A DNA stretch of 64,000 bases from positions 310,001-374,000 of the forward strand of contig BGZK01000077.1 of assembly GCA_005406025.1 (NCBI GenBank), read 5' to 3'. This DNA comes from Eumeta japonica (Eukaryota; Arthropoda; Insecta; Lepidoptera; Psychidae). The notes below the pieces were generated by a model. That model was given only the letters and a program-made list of their open reading frames with translations, made no database searches and was not told where the DNA came from. Shown here in pieces: positions 10,681 to 24,338 of this stretch (positions are counted from its first letter, which is position 1; each line of letters starts with the position of its first letter). The position numbers and the translations under genes were made by a program.

Positions 10681-12360
10681 CAAATAAATTTTATTGACTC
10701 AGGAAATTGGTCGTCATATTTAAAACTACATTATTCATTTTAATAATTTATACTGCAACTTGATGTCAATGGCAACTAATTTAATTTTCTTTTTCAGTGG
10801 TTTATGATATCCATTATTTGAGAATTTAATTTTTTTAATTTTTTTGGTATAAATATGAAAGAGAAAAAGGTTAACGTCTTAGGCTCTCAATGTAAAATTG
10901 TTCCATATGACTTGTTAAATCTTTATCAGTGAATGTCAGTTGTCTAACAAATTTAATTCAGTATTTTAAAAACTGACCACGAACATGTTGCACCATGCGC
11001 ATTATAGGATTCCGAAGCCATTATTACAAAAAAATGCACTACAGATGAAAAAAGTGCGTCGGTTCACTTGTTCCATGTTTCCCCACATTAATTAGTTATA
11101 AGTACTTTAGTCGCATATAACTAGAAAAACAAGTCGGTATGTCGACTATTACTATTAAAGTAGTGTGAACTAAATTTCATCAACAAAAGAACGTATCTTC
11201 ATAGCCTTTACGTTGTTCTATTAAGAAGCGCAGTTTTTTCGGCAATAGCTCAAAAACAGTATATCCGACCATATTCAAAGTAATTTTCGTTGAAAGTATT
11301 TATTAAACGTTACGTTTGTTATTTTGTTCATGTTTTTGAACATACGATTTAAAAAATACAGGGGGGGGCACGCAATTTCTGCAACTTTCGGAGCGATCAT
11401 TTCTGAAATTATTCAAGTAACCAGAAAAATTACTTAAAAACCTAAGTGTTTTTAAAAAATCTATAGAAATATGTGCCACTCGTTGACATTTGCTTAAAAA
11501 AAAAAATTCAGCTTCTGTTATATGTATGGTGTGCCCCCGCTCGAAGTATTTACTTTTGTTATTTAACTACGAAACTAAGTAGCAGCTTATACAAGACACC
11601 TACACTATAAATTTTATAAATATACGTCTTGCAATTTTTAAATAAACTACCTGTGACATACAGACGGACATATCGAAACTATAAAGGTTTCTTATTTTAC
11701 ATTTTCGTTCTGAACTCTAGTAAAAAAATGTCATCAATCGAATTTATAAGTGTTTTATTTCTGTTTGGTATTTCAAATACTCAATCATGTCAGCTAGCTG
11801 TGTATTGACTTTTTTTCGTTTCAAATGTCATCACACTTCATATCACTTCAAATCTAAAAACAAATTCCACTCTAACTTTGAATCTTGACGATGTACTTGG
11901 ACGTATTCACGATTCGAAATTCAAATCATTAGTGAATGATATTTGCATATCAACATTAAATCATGACGTTCAACATAGCCTAATAAACTATTCATCTCTA
12001 TGCACAAAGTGTCAAAAAGGTGTCAAAATTGTCAAAAAATCTATTGTCAAAGTTTATATGGATAAACGAGTGTCGTATTTAAATATGGTTGTTATTTTGT
12101 AAACAACTCGTGTACAATGCTTGTATGAGCGTTGTAAATTATCAACGGTTTTATGTCATCAAACTTCGTTTATCGTGGTTTCATCCTAGGGTTAAAATTC
12201 AGTTACTTAACTCAAAAACTATTTAGCCGCTTTTTAGAATACCGGGAATAGAGCGAATATCCGATATAATACTGATGATTGCAGCAATATTCAACAATTA
12301 GTTACTAAACGAATACTGATTTTGTACTTTATCGCTCTGCGAAATTATATACAAAGAAAT
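10681..12360. other. Intergenic region upstream of NXF
   Basis: AT-rich, no gene recognised. A G8 tract (near 11361) followed by CACGC is mirrored loosely by a GTGCCCCC block near 11530, possibly the remains of an element. The NXF promoter should lie near 12100-12350, but no core element could be assigned. Confidence 0.4.
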
Positions 12361-15300
12361 ATGTCTACAAGTGATTTTAATAAATATAAGAAAGTTCTCC
12401 TTAATACTGTTGCTGATAATATGCAATTTATTGGATTTCTTGAAAGTTCTATAGAACAAGAAAACGAAATTAACCAACACATATATCATAAAATAACAGT
12501 TAGTGTTTTCAAATTATATTTTTACTCTATATTCTTTTACATTTGATCAGTCATGTATTTTTCGTTTTGTTTTTAGATTTATGATTGGAAAGGTACCATT
12601 GAAGAATTGGCAGATATAATCAAAGATCATTACTCAATTATATTTCTTCCTGTTCATTATGTTACTCATAGAAAATTTAGCAGTGTTTATACATGCAATT
12701 TAAATTTGATTCTTCAAGCTATTAGATCAGACTTCAAACTTCCATTCCAAGGAAATCCATTAAACATTGATATAATATTCAACGATAAATCATCTGTTGA
12801 TTTATTTAGATATAAAATCACATTAGAAGAAATTGTAACTGGAGTATTAAGAAATAGATTTACTAAAGACTTTGAATTAGATTTATCAAATTTTTGTAAT
12901 GATGCTGGTGAGTAAAATAGGTTTTATAAAGTTTTATGAAATATTATTTCTCTAATTATTGTGTTTTTGCAGAATTTATTGAGAAAAAGATAAATTTTTA
13001 TAGAATAAATCTTCTATCTATGTATAAAAGATTGATGTTGAGAATAGCACCCTCAGCAAAAAGTTTAAACCTAAGTAATAATAATTTAGTGTAAGTTGCT
13101 ATTTAAATACATCTTTTTATGCAGTAGTATTAAATTTGAATTGTTAATATTATGTATTGTTTTAAAACAATGTTTCAGGCAAATTCCAAGTGAAATATTG
13201 AATTTTTTTATTAAAGGTGATTTGATAGGAATGAATCTCAGCTTTAATAAAGTGAGTATTATTACATGTTTATACTGTTACACTAAAAAATTTAAATGCA
13301 AAATAGAAAACATATTTTCTAGATTCCATCTATGAAAGAATTGGTTCGTGTAAGCAGTAGAATTGAAAAACTATGGTTAGAAGGCAATCCATTGTGTTCT
13401 GAAAATGATGCTATGTCTTATTTACAAGAGATTTGCAAAAAATTTCCTAGACTTAAAGAACTGGTAAGTAAACGTGCTTAACGGATTTATAAGGAACTAT
13501 CATGCTTATGGGGAAGTAAGAATTTTTTTGCCATGTGAAACGTTTACGATTTAATGACTAAATTATTTTTCAGGATGGAATAGCTATAAATCAACATGGT
13601 ATTAACTGTCCATTTTGGAGAAATTATTTAGTAAATAGTGATCGAATGACTAGAATGTTTGCTGAAAAATTCATATCTCTATATTTTACTCATTTCGATT
13701 CTAAACCTCGTAGAAAGATTGAGGCATTTTATGATGAAAAAGCTACACTTACAATTAGTACTGATTTTAATGGTAAGTTAAAATATTAATATAATTCAAA
13801 CTAATTGAATAAATAGCAACACGGAGTAGTACATAAAAAGCATAAGTGTCATATAAAAATTAATGATATATCATATCACATAGATTGTTAAATTTCTGTC
13901 TAAATCTCTATCTAAATGTCTAAACACTATTTACACTGTACTTATTGTATCTTTTTGTAGTAAAAGTAAGCCTTTCCTATATGATTATGCAAAATCTAAT
14001 CAAACTTTATTTTTTTTTTTTTGGTTTTGTTCTAATCTTTCTTTATGTACAAAGTGTTTAAAATTAATATGATTTGTTCTTTATTACCGCTTTGCATTTT
14101 ACCGTTGAAAATAAGAATAATAATTGAAATTTTTACATATTTTCGACATATGCATAGATTTATTTGATTAATAGAGGTACCCAATCTTATTGAATGTATA
14201 TAAAGGTATGGGGTGACATAAAGAGAAGAAGAAAAGAAGAGAGATGTATAGTTTCATTATTTTTTGAAATATGATTATTTTCCCATCATGTTCATTGTCA
14301 TTTGTTAACAGATTTCACTCACTGTTTTAGTTGTTAAGTTTTTTCACCTCCTACGCACATATTGCATACATTCATGTTTTTGGTACTTTCAAACACCATG
14401 ACCTCTTAGTCTTGCTAACATTTATGTTCATACTACTTTTCTTAACACAATCATTCATTTAAGTTGCATCACAGTCTGTTGTTTGCATTCCGACAGCGTA
14501 AGGTTTACTTGTTTGTCGACATACAGAAAACTTTTAACATAGCTCACCCTTTCTTAGTTCGTACTGGCTTAAATCATTTAGGCAGCTTTCGATAAATAAG
14601 TTGAAGAACCAAAGTGAAGTTACACATTCTTATCAAACCTGTGTATGGATGTCAAATTAATCAGTGTATGCCTCTAATTCTGACACAGGCACTGGAGCCT
14701 CTGTATAAAGATTGCAGTGCCTTTATCAATCTGTTACAGCATGTGTGGATAGAGTTTTCTGTAATAATTCCTTTACACTTTTTAGTAAAAAGCTAAAAAG
14801 TGTAAAGTTTGTTAAAAAGTGTTAATTTTGAAAATATAAATTATTTTGTTCCTTCACCAAAATTTTTTGGCAACTCACAATAAATATTGTCATGAACTGC
14901 ACTCCCAAGCTAAAAAACAAACTACGAAATAATTCCCCTATAAAAAAATATCTGAGAATAGAATTCTCTAAGCTTAAACAACCCGCTCCGTACATCCCAC
15001 CTTGGCCTTTACCGGCGCTTTTGATGTGTGTTCAGGTTTATTTTGAAATGGATTTATTTTGTTATGTGGAATTTTGAAGAGACAATAAATCTTGTTTATG
15101 TCCGAAGTGATATGTTTAAGATTTGTTTGTTCAGAATTTTTTATTATTTTGTTTAAGAACATTCTGAATAGCCAGTCAGTGGGTATGAATAGTGGAGTGC
15201 GGGCGCGCAAGAGTAGAGTTTTATTACTTTGACCAGTGTGTTTAGAAGTCAAAGACAATCAATAACAAGCATTCAGCTGGTGGCAAAACGAATCATTGTA

Positions 15301-18300
15301 ACTTTATGTTTCTCGATATATACTTTCTGCTGTTCTACATATTTCCTTTCATCTGATCTCATTCTTCGAACCCTCGATAGGGTCATTAGGTAACAATGTT
15401 AATTCTGTATTAAAAAAAGATCTGTGTTGATTAAGAACTTAACTATACTATTCTTCGTTTGATGTTAGTTTGAGAATAGCAATATCTTTTTTGGATTTGC
15501 ATCTCTATAAACATTGCTGTTCATATGTATATTCATACAATAATGAAATAGATTTTGTTGTCTGTTCTGAAATGCAACTTGATTTAACAAACAACTGCTA
15601 TTATGTGACCATTTATTTAATTAGAAAAATGTATGATGAAAATTTAATGTTTTGAATTCTTACAGATATTGAACCAAATTTTTCACACTACAGTAACTTT
15701 TCACGTAATGTTGTTCATCCTGAGAAGAAACAATTTGTAGCATCCAATCAACGATTATATATGACTCGAGAAGCAATCGTTGGGATATATTCCATGATGC
15801 CAGATACAGTTCATGATCCTACAACTTTTACTATCGATGTATTGAAACATGATGTTAGTTAATTTGTTATTTTTCTTAGGGTCTTGTCCGTTGTTAAATA
15901 TTACATAGTGTTTATTATAACAATATAAAATGTTAATGTTTAACTTATATTTTTAACATATGATTTACTCTTTTAACCTTTTAACCACATACCATTTTGA
16001 AAATGTGAATTTCTTGTATGTAGTGCATTCTCGATACATTCTTTTTTATAAAATTGATATAAATCATATCTATATAAATACAGCTTTTGCAATATGTTAT
16101 GTTACTTACATAATGCATTACAAAAACAACATAGAAACCCTTCTATATTGTTGTAGACCCTAATCTACAAAAAAAATACATATTTTTTATAATTATATAC
16201 AAAATCAGACACCCAAGTATCTAATCGGATCAATTTCTGACCCTGGGAATTTACCAATGAGTTTTTAGTTTAAGTCAGATTAAATTACTTATTCCGTGCC
16301 TCAGGAGAATATGTTAAACTTCCTATCCCCAATGTCACTGCATAGCTGATAACAATTATTATCAACCTCCAAGCCATTCTTGGCGGGACATAGAGGGCTC
16401 AAGGTTTAAACCCCTCAATCTGAAATAAAAATATTTAGTATGAACCAGCAGTAGAGTGACAAAACCTTGAAACAATGCCAAATTATTGTAATGATAAGCA
16501 AATCATAAGAAATGTATTATTGTTGAAAAGTGGTCTCCAGATATAATATTAGGAGTGCAAAAAAGTTTCCGCCGTTTTGGGAAAGATGACATGACACAAG
16601 GCTTACGATAGAATTCGCAGATGATAAACGGCTTGAAAATTAGGTCTCTCATTCAAAAATAACATAACCCTATCATATTATGAATTTCATATTAGCTTCA
16701 TACATATATTTTTTTATCCATAAATGTCTACATTTGAGCCAAATAAGCGTCATTTTCGGGAACTTTTAATTTACTTCTTTAATTTTAAAAAAATCTGCAG
16801 CTGAGGGACATTAGTTGCTCGTAGAAGCATATAATGAGGCCTTGAGTGAGAGAACATGTGAATGGTTTCGAAAGTTTAAAAACTGTGATTTTGACGTAGA
16901 AGACAAAGATCGCAGTGGAAGGCCAAAAATTTATGAGGTTGCAGAATTAGAGGTATTATTGGAGGAACATTCGTCTCAAACACAAAAGGAACTTGCACTT
17001 ACTTTAGAAGTCACTTGGCAAGCAGTCTCGCATCGTTCAAGATCGTTAAGAATGATTCATAAACAAGGTACTTGGCTTCCATACGGGTTAAAGCTGAGAG
17101 ATGTTGAGCGTCGATTATGCACGAGTGAAATGCTGCTAGCTAAGCACAAAAAAAAGTCACTGGTGATGAAAAGTGGATACATTATGATAACCCAAAAAGA
17201 AGAAAATCACGGGGACTACCTGGCCACGCGTCAACATCCACAGCAAAATCGAATATTCATGCCATTTGGTGGTATCAGCAGGTGTGGTGTATTACGAGTT
17301 GCTTAACCGCAGAAACAATCACTGGACACTATTGATTGATTGATGAGATTGAGGGAAAACGCCCTCAATACTTAATCCAGATACGACAATTATTCTTCGA
17401 CATGATGCTCGTCCGCATATAGCGATTTCAGAGAAAAACTATTTGAAAACGCTTGATTGGGAAATACTACCCCAACCGCCGTATTGACCAGACATTTCGC
17501 CGTCCGACTATCATCTGCTTCGGTTAATGGCACATGCTCTGTCAGAGCAATGGTTCACATCATATGAAGATATCGAAAATTTGGTTGATTCGCGGATAAC
17601 CTCAAAAGATAAGGAGTTCTTCAAACTTGGAATCCGAACGCTGCCTGAAAGATGGAAAAAAGTAGTTGCTAGTGATGGACTATACTTCGATTTGACTTAA
17701 ATTGCCGTTCTTTCACAATAAATATTATTTTGTTGACAAAAAGCGGCGGAAACTTAGTTGTACTCCTAATATTTTGACCGGTTTTTAAATGAAATTGATG
17801 TATAAATATGTGAACAATTGAGGATACCTTTCAATTAATTGAGCTTTTTTCGTTTTTGTAAAGCTTTTTATTATTACATTTAGATACATTTAATAAATGA
17901 AAATTTAATAATATAGCCAAGGTATGCATGCAAAAACCAAAATCCGAAGAAAACTGCTTAAGGACAGAAATCATTGATATCTGCTTCAAAACAGCATGCA
18001 GATAGCGTCCTTTGTCCTGAAAACAATCCCATTAAGTTTTTACACAGGCTTGGCTCTATATGGTGAGACATTCACTCCATGTCACCAGAAGATAGCAGAA
18101 TGCGAAGGGTCGGTGTTAACATCGCATTAACCATCCATTCGAAACCGACACCCGCAGGACTTGCGAACCAACTGGAGGTGATTTTTAAACGCATTACGGA
18201 CCCAAACAAGAGTCCCGCATCTCGCGTATCACTTTCCCTGCACCAGTACTTCAAAAAATATTTTTAATAAAACCAGCTCAGGGGTGCCCCGGCCCTGAGG

Positions 18301-21300
18301 GTAGTGATCATAAACAATCACCATCTGGCCCTTGCGGTTCCATCCCGGCTGGCCCACCACACCCACCTCGAAAACGCAGCGCTACGAATGGACGAAGCTC
18401 GTGCCCGATAAAAAGACACATGATCAATGTTCACCGCTTTCTCCGAATCTAACACAAAAAACCTCTCAATGGGACTTGCGCTCCAGCTGCATCCTCGCAT
18501 TCACCCACTTAGGAGACATCTTTGAGCAACTACTCCATCCAGTTTATAAGTGTGTAAAGGAGGGGATCGAGCCTAGCTCATACGTGGGCATTGGAAGCCA
18601 AATGGGAGGTGAATAATAATACGTTCTTTACCGCTCCTCCCACCAGGAGGCACCTTTCACATGCTGTTGCTGCTACGGCACTACAACGAGTATTGACCGC
18701 GACAACACGTGCTTCCTTATCCACTCACTACGTCTTTTTAAAAACTTCAGCTGCTACTTAGCGTTCCGAAAGGTTTCAAGAGCCCCCTCGACGAGGGAAA
18801 GGATACCCTCCGATCGTGGTCGAGTGTTTGCCAAATTGGACCGAGTATTTTGGATAATTGAAGAACCTTGCAAATTCACTAAATGCATTTCTCTTTGTAA
18901 CCGGTATGCGTTTCTTACCGTCTACCGGCAAGGGGTACCGAATTGCTTAATGATTTTCAAGTAATTTCTGCCAAGAATCCGGTGATTACCTGGTTTTGCT
19001 ACACGCTCCCAAGTGAACAGCTCAACAAGATCGCGATTTACGTAAACACGGCTCCCCAAGAAATCGAAACTCGATAGTATAGGACTTGTTGCTGCCTATT
19101 TGTTCAACTCTAGCTTTTAAATCAAGAGAAACTGGCATTAATTTACGAGTTGGTTAAGCTATTAAACAAACAACCATTAAAACCTGGCGGAGCCAGGACG
19201 GGCCCTCTCAGTATCATTGTTGTCAATCCCTCGAGCACTCGTCCCAAAAGTGCCACCGCGCCATTACATTATGGTGAAGAGCATGCAGTGCAGGCGCCAG
19301 AGCCTACATATACTAATTGTGCAGGGCTCATACCGTAAATGACGGACGATTTACCGTTTATAGGTGAGAAACACGCTCAGAACGTTACGAGTTGTTAGAT
19401 CACTCCTTTGCCCCGACAGATATAGCTACATCTACAAAGATACCGAGCATCCAACATCCCTACCTTCATGAGAAAGTACCCTAAACAATGCAAGACAACG
19501 CAGACCAACTAGTCCTGGTACCCAAGTCTTCCCCTCAAGTCGCCAGTGCCATCCAGTCGTAGCAGTGAAACTTGCTTTACCGCAGCGCCAAACAGACCTT
19601 GAAACCAATCTACATCACCCTTTCCCCAAGAAAAAATGATAGATACAGGTCTCCCATCGTCCGTATCCCACCGAAGACACTCAAACGTTGTCCAAAAGGA
19701 GAACAATCCCACCACCCCCATGGCACCTCCGACATCTAAGTCATGTGGATCGAATTTATCGTTGCTCCACAGCGCTTCTGCGATTCGGCATAAAAAGAGA
19801 ACAGTAGAACAAGTATCTGCTCAAGTAGCGTAAACTTAAGAACCTCGCTGACAAGCTGTCTGCGAAATTTAAAATATTTCGCAGTGCCGCTTGGGAAAAA
19901 CTATATTCACCGAGCAGGCGAATACGAGAAAGCCTTCACCCATTCTGCAGGCAGCTTTCCATCTGCCAGCCGCCGTATGATGTCTCTTCAATCGTGAGGA
20001 CATACATTATTAGGATGCTTTGACTCGGGCCTGTCTTGTGCCTGCATTCTGCACCTCATAGCCTCCGAACTGAACTGTATAATATACATGGTCGGAGTAT
20101 TCCTCAATATAGAAAAAGCCTTCGCGTCTGACATGCGAGCTTGGTTTACAAACTACAGGAGTCCAGTCTGCCATTTACATTAACTCTAGTAATACTAGCG
20201 TTCCTTACCTATCGCAGCTTCTATGCAAAAATAGGCCTGTTGCCCTACTTCTACATAACTTACATCAATAACATTTCCACCGTGAGGGATGAACTCGTGG
20301 ATTAGAAAGACGGCATTGCGCTCACTACACCGACGATAGCGCATATTACGCTTTATTTCGTCAGATCAACCTTGCCGCCATCAAGAAACGAGTGCTCTAT
20401 GTGCTTCCTAACTGGCGGGATAAGTGGAAACTGGTAGTCAACTACGAAGTTGACACGAGAAAACGGCTGGTAGCGCACCATGTTTTCTAAGTTGTACCTT
20501 CGGGGTCAGAACTTGAAATTAAAAAACTCCATTCGCTACTTAGGCGTTTAGAAAGACCGTTCACTACGCATGCGCGCGCAAGTCGATCTTGTCTGATAAC
20601 ACAGTAGAACTGCGGGCGCAAAGTTGCGCTTTCCACGTCGAATCTGTCGCTCCAAATGAAGTTAATCGTCTACAAAGGATACCTCCGCTCTCGTTTCATT
20701 TACGCTGCTTCAGTAAGGTACTCGCTGTGCTCTGCAGAAGCAGTGTCGGGAAATCACGGCGTAACAGAACTTTTTCTAACACATGATTGCCGAAGCAGAC
20801 CGATACGTCAAGAATGAAGTGATTCTTCGGGACTTGTCGAAGAATTCATCCGTCATTTGATAAAACGGTTGTTCGACAGTCTCAACAACGAACTATATCC
20901 CTATCTCCAGCAGATTGCATCTCCACAGGACCGTTCTCCTGATGCTTTTTCCCTTGAGAACGCTTCCGATCGCCTACAAATTTAAACTGAAGTTTTCTGA
21001 TGTGATTTTAAGACGCCCAGTACAACATAAAACAGTTTGACGCCACCTCCCCACTGACTCGCCAGAGCTGTGTCCTTAGCGAGAATCGGTCTGTGTCTGA
21101 GCACAAACTCATCGCACTTTTACCCGAATTCAGATGGACAAGTTCAGACGAGAGATATGGTTATATTGGCAACTCTAAAAATGGATTTCAACAGCGAGAG
21201 AGGATGAAGCCGCCGCTTCACTGCTCCGCACGGAGAAATTATGCACATGTATTTAGCTTTGCTTTTACTTGAAATGTAGATAGGGTGGCACAGCGTTCAA

Positions 21301-24300
21301 CGCAGTAGAATTAGGTACCAATATACGTACTGAAAATATAGTTTAACCCATAGCGTGTATTCGTGTATAGCATTCACTACTTTATTATTAAATGCAAGAG
21401 GTTGGATAAAGATACATTTACAAAGAATCATTAATTATTATTTATGTATAGTGTCAGATAATGAACCTAATGAACTACTTGGTTATTTTTTAGCAAATTA
21501 AATAATGAGTTATTGAATAAGTAACATATGTGGTATTTATTGAGTGTGGTGTATATATATTATTATACACATAAATACTAATGGATCATTCCTAAATAAA
21601 TGGGGAGGGGTTAAGTGAGGTATGCGGGGCTATGTGAGAGGGGGATGAGCCGCAGTAAAATTACATAATTCTTTATTTATTATACAGTTTATCGATGTCA
21701 ATTGGCTTAAACTCTAAATATTGTTTAAATAAAACCAATTGTATCGTGTTTAATTAAATAATATGAAATAAAATTACCGATAAAATAAATTTCACACAAT
21801 AATATCATTTTATTATTTCAGAGAAACTGTGCTATTGTTGTAGTGGATGGCATTTATAAAGAAATGTCCAATAACGTAGCAGTGCCAGATTGTCATTATC
21901 AGTTTAGAAGAACCTTTGTGTTCAGCATACACATATTAAAATCCAGTATGTTGTATGTCATTAGAAATGAAATGTTCACAGTAACATTACCAACCAAAGA
22001 ACAAATTGACAATAGCTTTAAGGTAATTTTATCATTTAAAATGAAGTGCCTATACAAAATGTGAAGGAATAGGAAAATGCTTTAAAACAAAAAATGTTAG
22101 TCATTTTCGTATTTCTATATTCTATAATGTACCCAAACATTTGATAAGCAAAACTGTATATATAGAAAGCAAAACCCTGAGACTGATTCATTCTCTCAAT
22201 CATCATCACTAAACCTAAATTTTTCAGTATAGACAACTGAAGAGGGTGTTGAGCTTATATTGTTGTTATCAGTCTAGAAGGAATTGTTTAAAAATAACTG
22301 CTAAAGGAAGAAAAGGGGTGGTATTTTTGTATGGGAATTTATATTAATTACATTATAAATTAAAATGCTTAGTTGAAACAAGCAATCAAAATACTTATTG
22401 TCTTTTCAGAGAGACATTCTCCATTTAAATACCATTGCTCTAGTCAATCCAAGCCCTGAAGATATAGAAGCTTTATGCAAAACGTATGGTCATTTGACAA
22501 ATTTGAAAAGGACAGAAGTGGAATAGTGAGTACTTTTAACATTATAAAAACCATTATTTTTTAGATTTTGTAGGGTATTTCAGTATTGGTATTTTCAATA
22601 TAGTATAGGAGTGCTATATTTGTTACATAGTCCTCTTCAGATTAGAGTCTAAAAATAGTTACTATGTAAACTATTTTTTGTCTTTAGTCTGAAGAGGACA
22701 TAAAATTACATTGTGGAAATTAGCATATATAAAAAAATCGATAAAATGGTTGACCCTGCAGGCCATCCCTGAAACTTTCGGTTATGATGTTTGTCGATGT
22801 GTTTTTGAGCTCCTTATGCTATAAATATTGTCTATAAGTTTTTGAGCTCAAAATATGAAACATGGTTGATTCTTCAGGCCATCCCTAAAACTTTATATTA
22901 CTTTTGAGATCAAACTTATAATAATAAAGGAGCAGAGAATTATTGATCTCATAATGCTAAAAAGATCGATTTTAATGCTTTGTGAAGCTCACCGAGCTCA
23001 AAAATATAGTTCTGCTACATTTCAGCTCCTACAATTCAAAAATTTATATGTATTAAGAGAACCCTTTTTATTTAAACTACAATATTTTTGGAATAAGTTA
23101 CTTGATTTTGATCTAATTTATGCCTCCGACGCAGGTTGTTAAACAGCAAAACATAACCGAGTACTAAACATCAATACATCAAGAATTTCATGTTATTTTG
23201 TAAAAACCTTTTTTTCGAATTTCTCCTTAATGTTATGTTTCGAACAAACCCATCGTTTTGATGCAGTTTACAACAATCGACGTCGTTTTTATGCAGAAGA
23301 GATAGTTAGATTTTAGAATTTATTGCAGTTTAAAAAATATTGTTTAAACACGCACGCACACGCACGCGCGTACGAACGCAACACGCATAGATACTTATAA
23401 ATATTTTTAAATTTTTGTAGCGGAGAGTTACAAATAGACTGGAAAATCTATAGGTTTATTCAATTTGTAAGGAAAATTATTTTATCCAGTTCTAGACTTT
23501 TGCTCTAAAGATGTTTAAATTGTGATACATCTAATTATTATTAGATTTTAATATGGTGTTGCAGGACACCTTAATTGGTCATTTAAATTGTGAAATGTAA
23601 TGAATTTAGTAAAAATAATAATGAATTATATTGATTCACACCATTGTCATCTGCTTGTTCACTGACGGATAAAAGAATTCCGAAAATAAATCATTTTTAC
23701 GATTTTTTAATTTTGAGAATTTTCTATAGAGGTGATTACATTACTGGAAACTATAGTGTAAATACCTTTATTGTGAACTGTTATAATCTTGTGATCACAT
23801 ACAGGACTTAATAATGCTGTTGCCCATTAATTTGAAATGTTTTTGAATTCAGGACTTATGAATATTATTCATCTATTTCTAGAAAGAGTTTCATTAATTC
23901 TTGTGATGTTATATCCAAGGATGAAAATGTGGTGATCAATATAATTTTTATTACAAAAGAACAAACTATACTGAAATGAAACTCACATTATTACTTAAGA
24001 CTGGATGGATTATAAAATGTTTTTAGACCAAAATGAAAAATATTTTTAATTAAAACTATTGTCACACTGAACTTCCCATTACCATCAGTTTAATATAATA
24101 TTCTGCACTCGAATATGCAGAAAACAATATAGATTTATGAATACAATAAATTTTGTATTTCTATTGTGGCAAAATTAATCACCTTTTAAAATATTTTTAC
24201 AGCCAACTAAAAAGGCACAATTGGGACATTATACAAGCACTGCAAACATTTTCAGATGACTTAAAAAGTGATAAAATACCATTATATTTGTTCAAGAACC

Positions 24301-24338
24301 AACACACAGAAGACATTTCGGATTATGAGGTTGATTAA
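12361..24338 (+). CDS. NXF: NXF/TAP-family nuclear RNA export factor, diverged
   Basis: Export receptor family that binds RNA cargo and, through a Nxt1/p15 partner, nuclear-pore FG repeats. Exons: 12361-12498, 12577-12907, 12973-13090, 13179-13251, 13323-13463, 13574-13772, 15666-15853, 21822-22022, 22410-22525, 24203-24338. All junctions are GT-AG, and they sum to 546 residues in one frame (human NXF1: 619). Domains: RRM-like fold about 47-115; leucine-rich repeats about 170-290 with SLNLSNNNL and LWLEGNPLC (237-245); NTF2-like domain about 295-465; C-terminal UBA-like TAP-C domain about 475-535 with the conserved NWD (508-510). The arginine-rich N-terminal RNA-binding stretch of NXF1 is absent and overall similarity looks low. 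It therefore may be an Nxf2/Nxf3-like paralog rather than the housekeeping exporter; that is inference. The upstream TTG in frame is not needed: the ATG at 12361 is the first. Confidence 0.88.
13773..15665 (+). other. NXF intron 6
   Basis: 1.9-kb AT-rich intron with no coding signal. It includes a perfect hairpin at 14771-14807: 15-nt arms CTTTACACTTTTTAG and its complement around a 7-nt loop. Confidence 0.6.
14771..14807. repeat. Perfect hairpin, 15-nt arms, 7-nt loop
   Basis: CTTTACACTTTTTAG (14771-14785) and its exact reverse complement (14793-14807). One of a series of such structures in this window. Confidence 0.75.
16200..16430. repeat. SINE-like repeat in NXF intron 7
   Basis: The block ends in 'cccctcaatctgaaataaa', which also ends a related stretch at 55420-55620 ('cccttcaatctgaaatataa'). 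Both share short words such as 'tttaagtc/ttttaact' and a central 'attgac/aatgtc' section, but are otherwise diverged. Probably one old short-element family. Weak evidence. Confidence 0.35.
16549..17769 (+). mobile_element. Mariner (cecropia-like), inactive copy
   Basis: 1,221-bp Tc1/mariner element in NXF intron 7. Terminal inverted repeats begin TTAGGAGTGCAAAAAAGTTT (left) and TTAGGAGTACAACTAAGTTT (right, complement) and match over about 27 bp. TA is present at both flanks (16547-16548, 17770-17771). The transposase starts at ATG 16724 (MSTFEPNKRHFREL), then has FDVEDKDRSGRPK and GDEKWIHYDNP with the first catalytic Asp (about 17165). HDARPHIA with the second Asp lies near 17400, lacking the usual Asn, and PSDYHL with the third near 17505. 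It ends about 17699 with DGLYFDLT. Stops and frameshifts split the frame, so it is dead. Confidence 0.92.
17930..21250 (+). mobile_element. Degraded Jockey-type LINE in NXF intron 7
   Basis: Heavily mutated non-LTR element in the same sense as NXF. Recognisable pieces, in several frames, run in the normal order. A late reverse-transcriptase segment (NSIRYLGV, DRSLRMRAQVDLV) lies near 20515-20600. A C-terminal segment (YVKNEVILRDLS, then YPYLQQIASPQDRSP) lies near 20800-20960. Upstream parts from about 18070 contain GC-rich pieces (for example LAHHTHLENAALRMDEARA near 18350) of uncertain LINE domain. No clean ends or target duplication were found. Its insertion helped enlarge this intron to about 6 kb. 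Confidence 0.65.
22526..24202 (+). other. NXF intron 9
   Basis: 1.7-kb intron. It holds a roughly 70-bp cruciform at 22630-22699 (12-bp perfect outer arms GTCCTCTTCAGA and complement, with a second inner stem) and a short CGCA-rich tract near 23350-23385. An intermediate exon was looked for and is not needed: the flanking exons align directly to the complete TAP-C domain. Confidence 0.6.
22630..22699. repeat. Nested inverted repeat (70 bp)
   Basis: Outer arms GTCCTCTTCAGA (22630-22641) and TCTGAAGAGGAC (22688-22699). An inner pair AAAAATAGTT / AACTATTTTT flanks a short loop. Confidence 0.7.

Noticed and set aside
16815..17306. 163-residue ORF as an independent host gene
   Set aside because: It is the middle of the mariner transposase, inside clear terminal repeats, and leaves the correct frame towards its end.
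22526..24202. A missing NXF exon between 22525 and 24203
   Set aside because: Acceptor sites in this interval would place a stop at once (TA + A or G), and the flanking exons already align residue by residue with a complete TAP-C domain.
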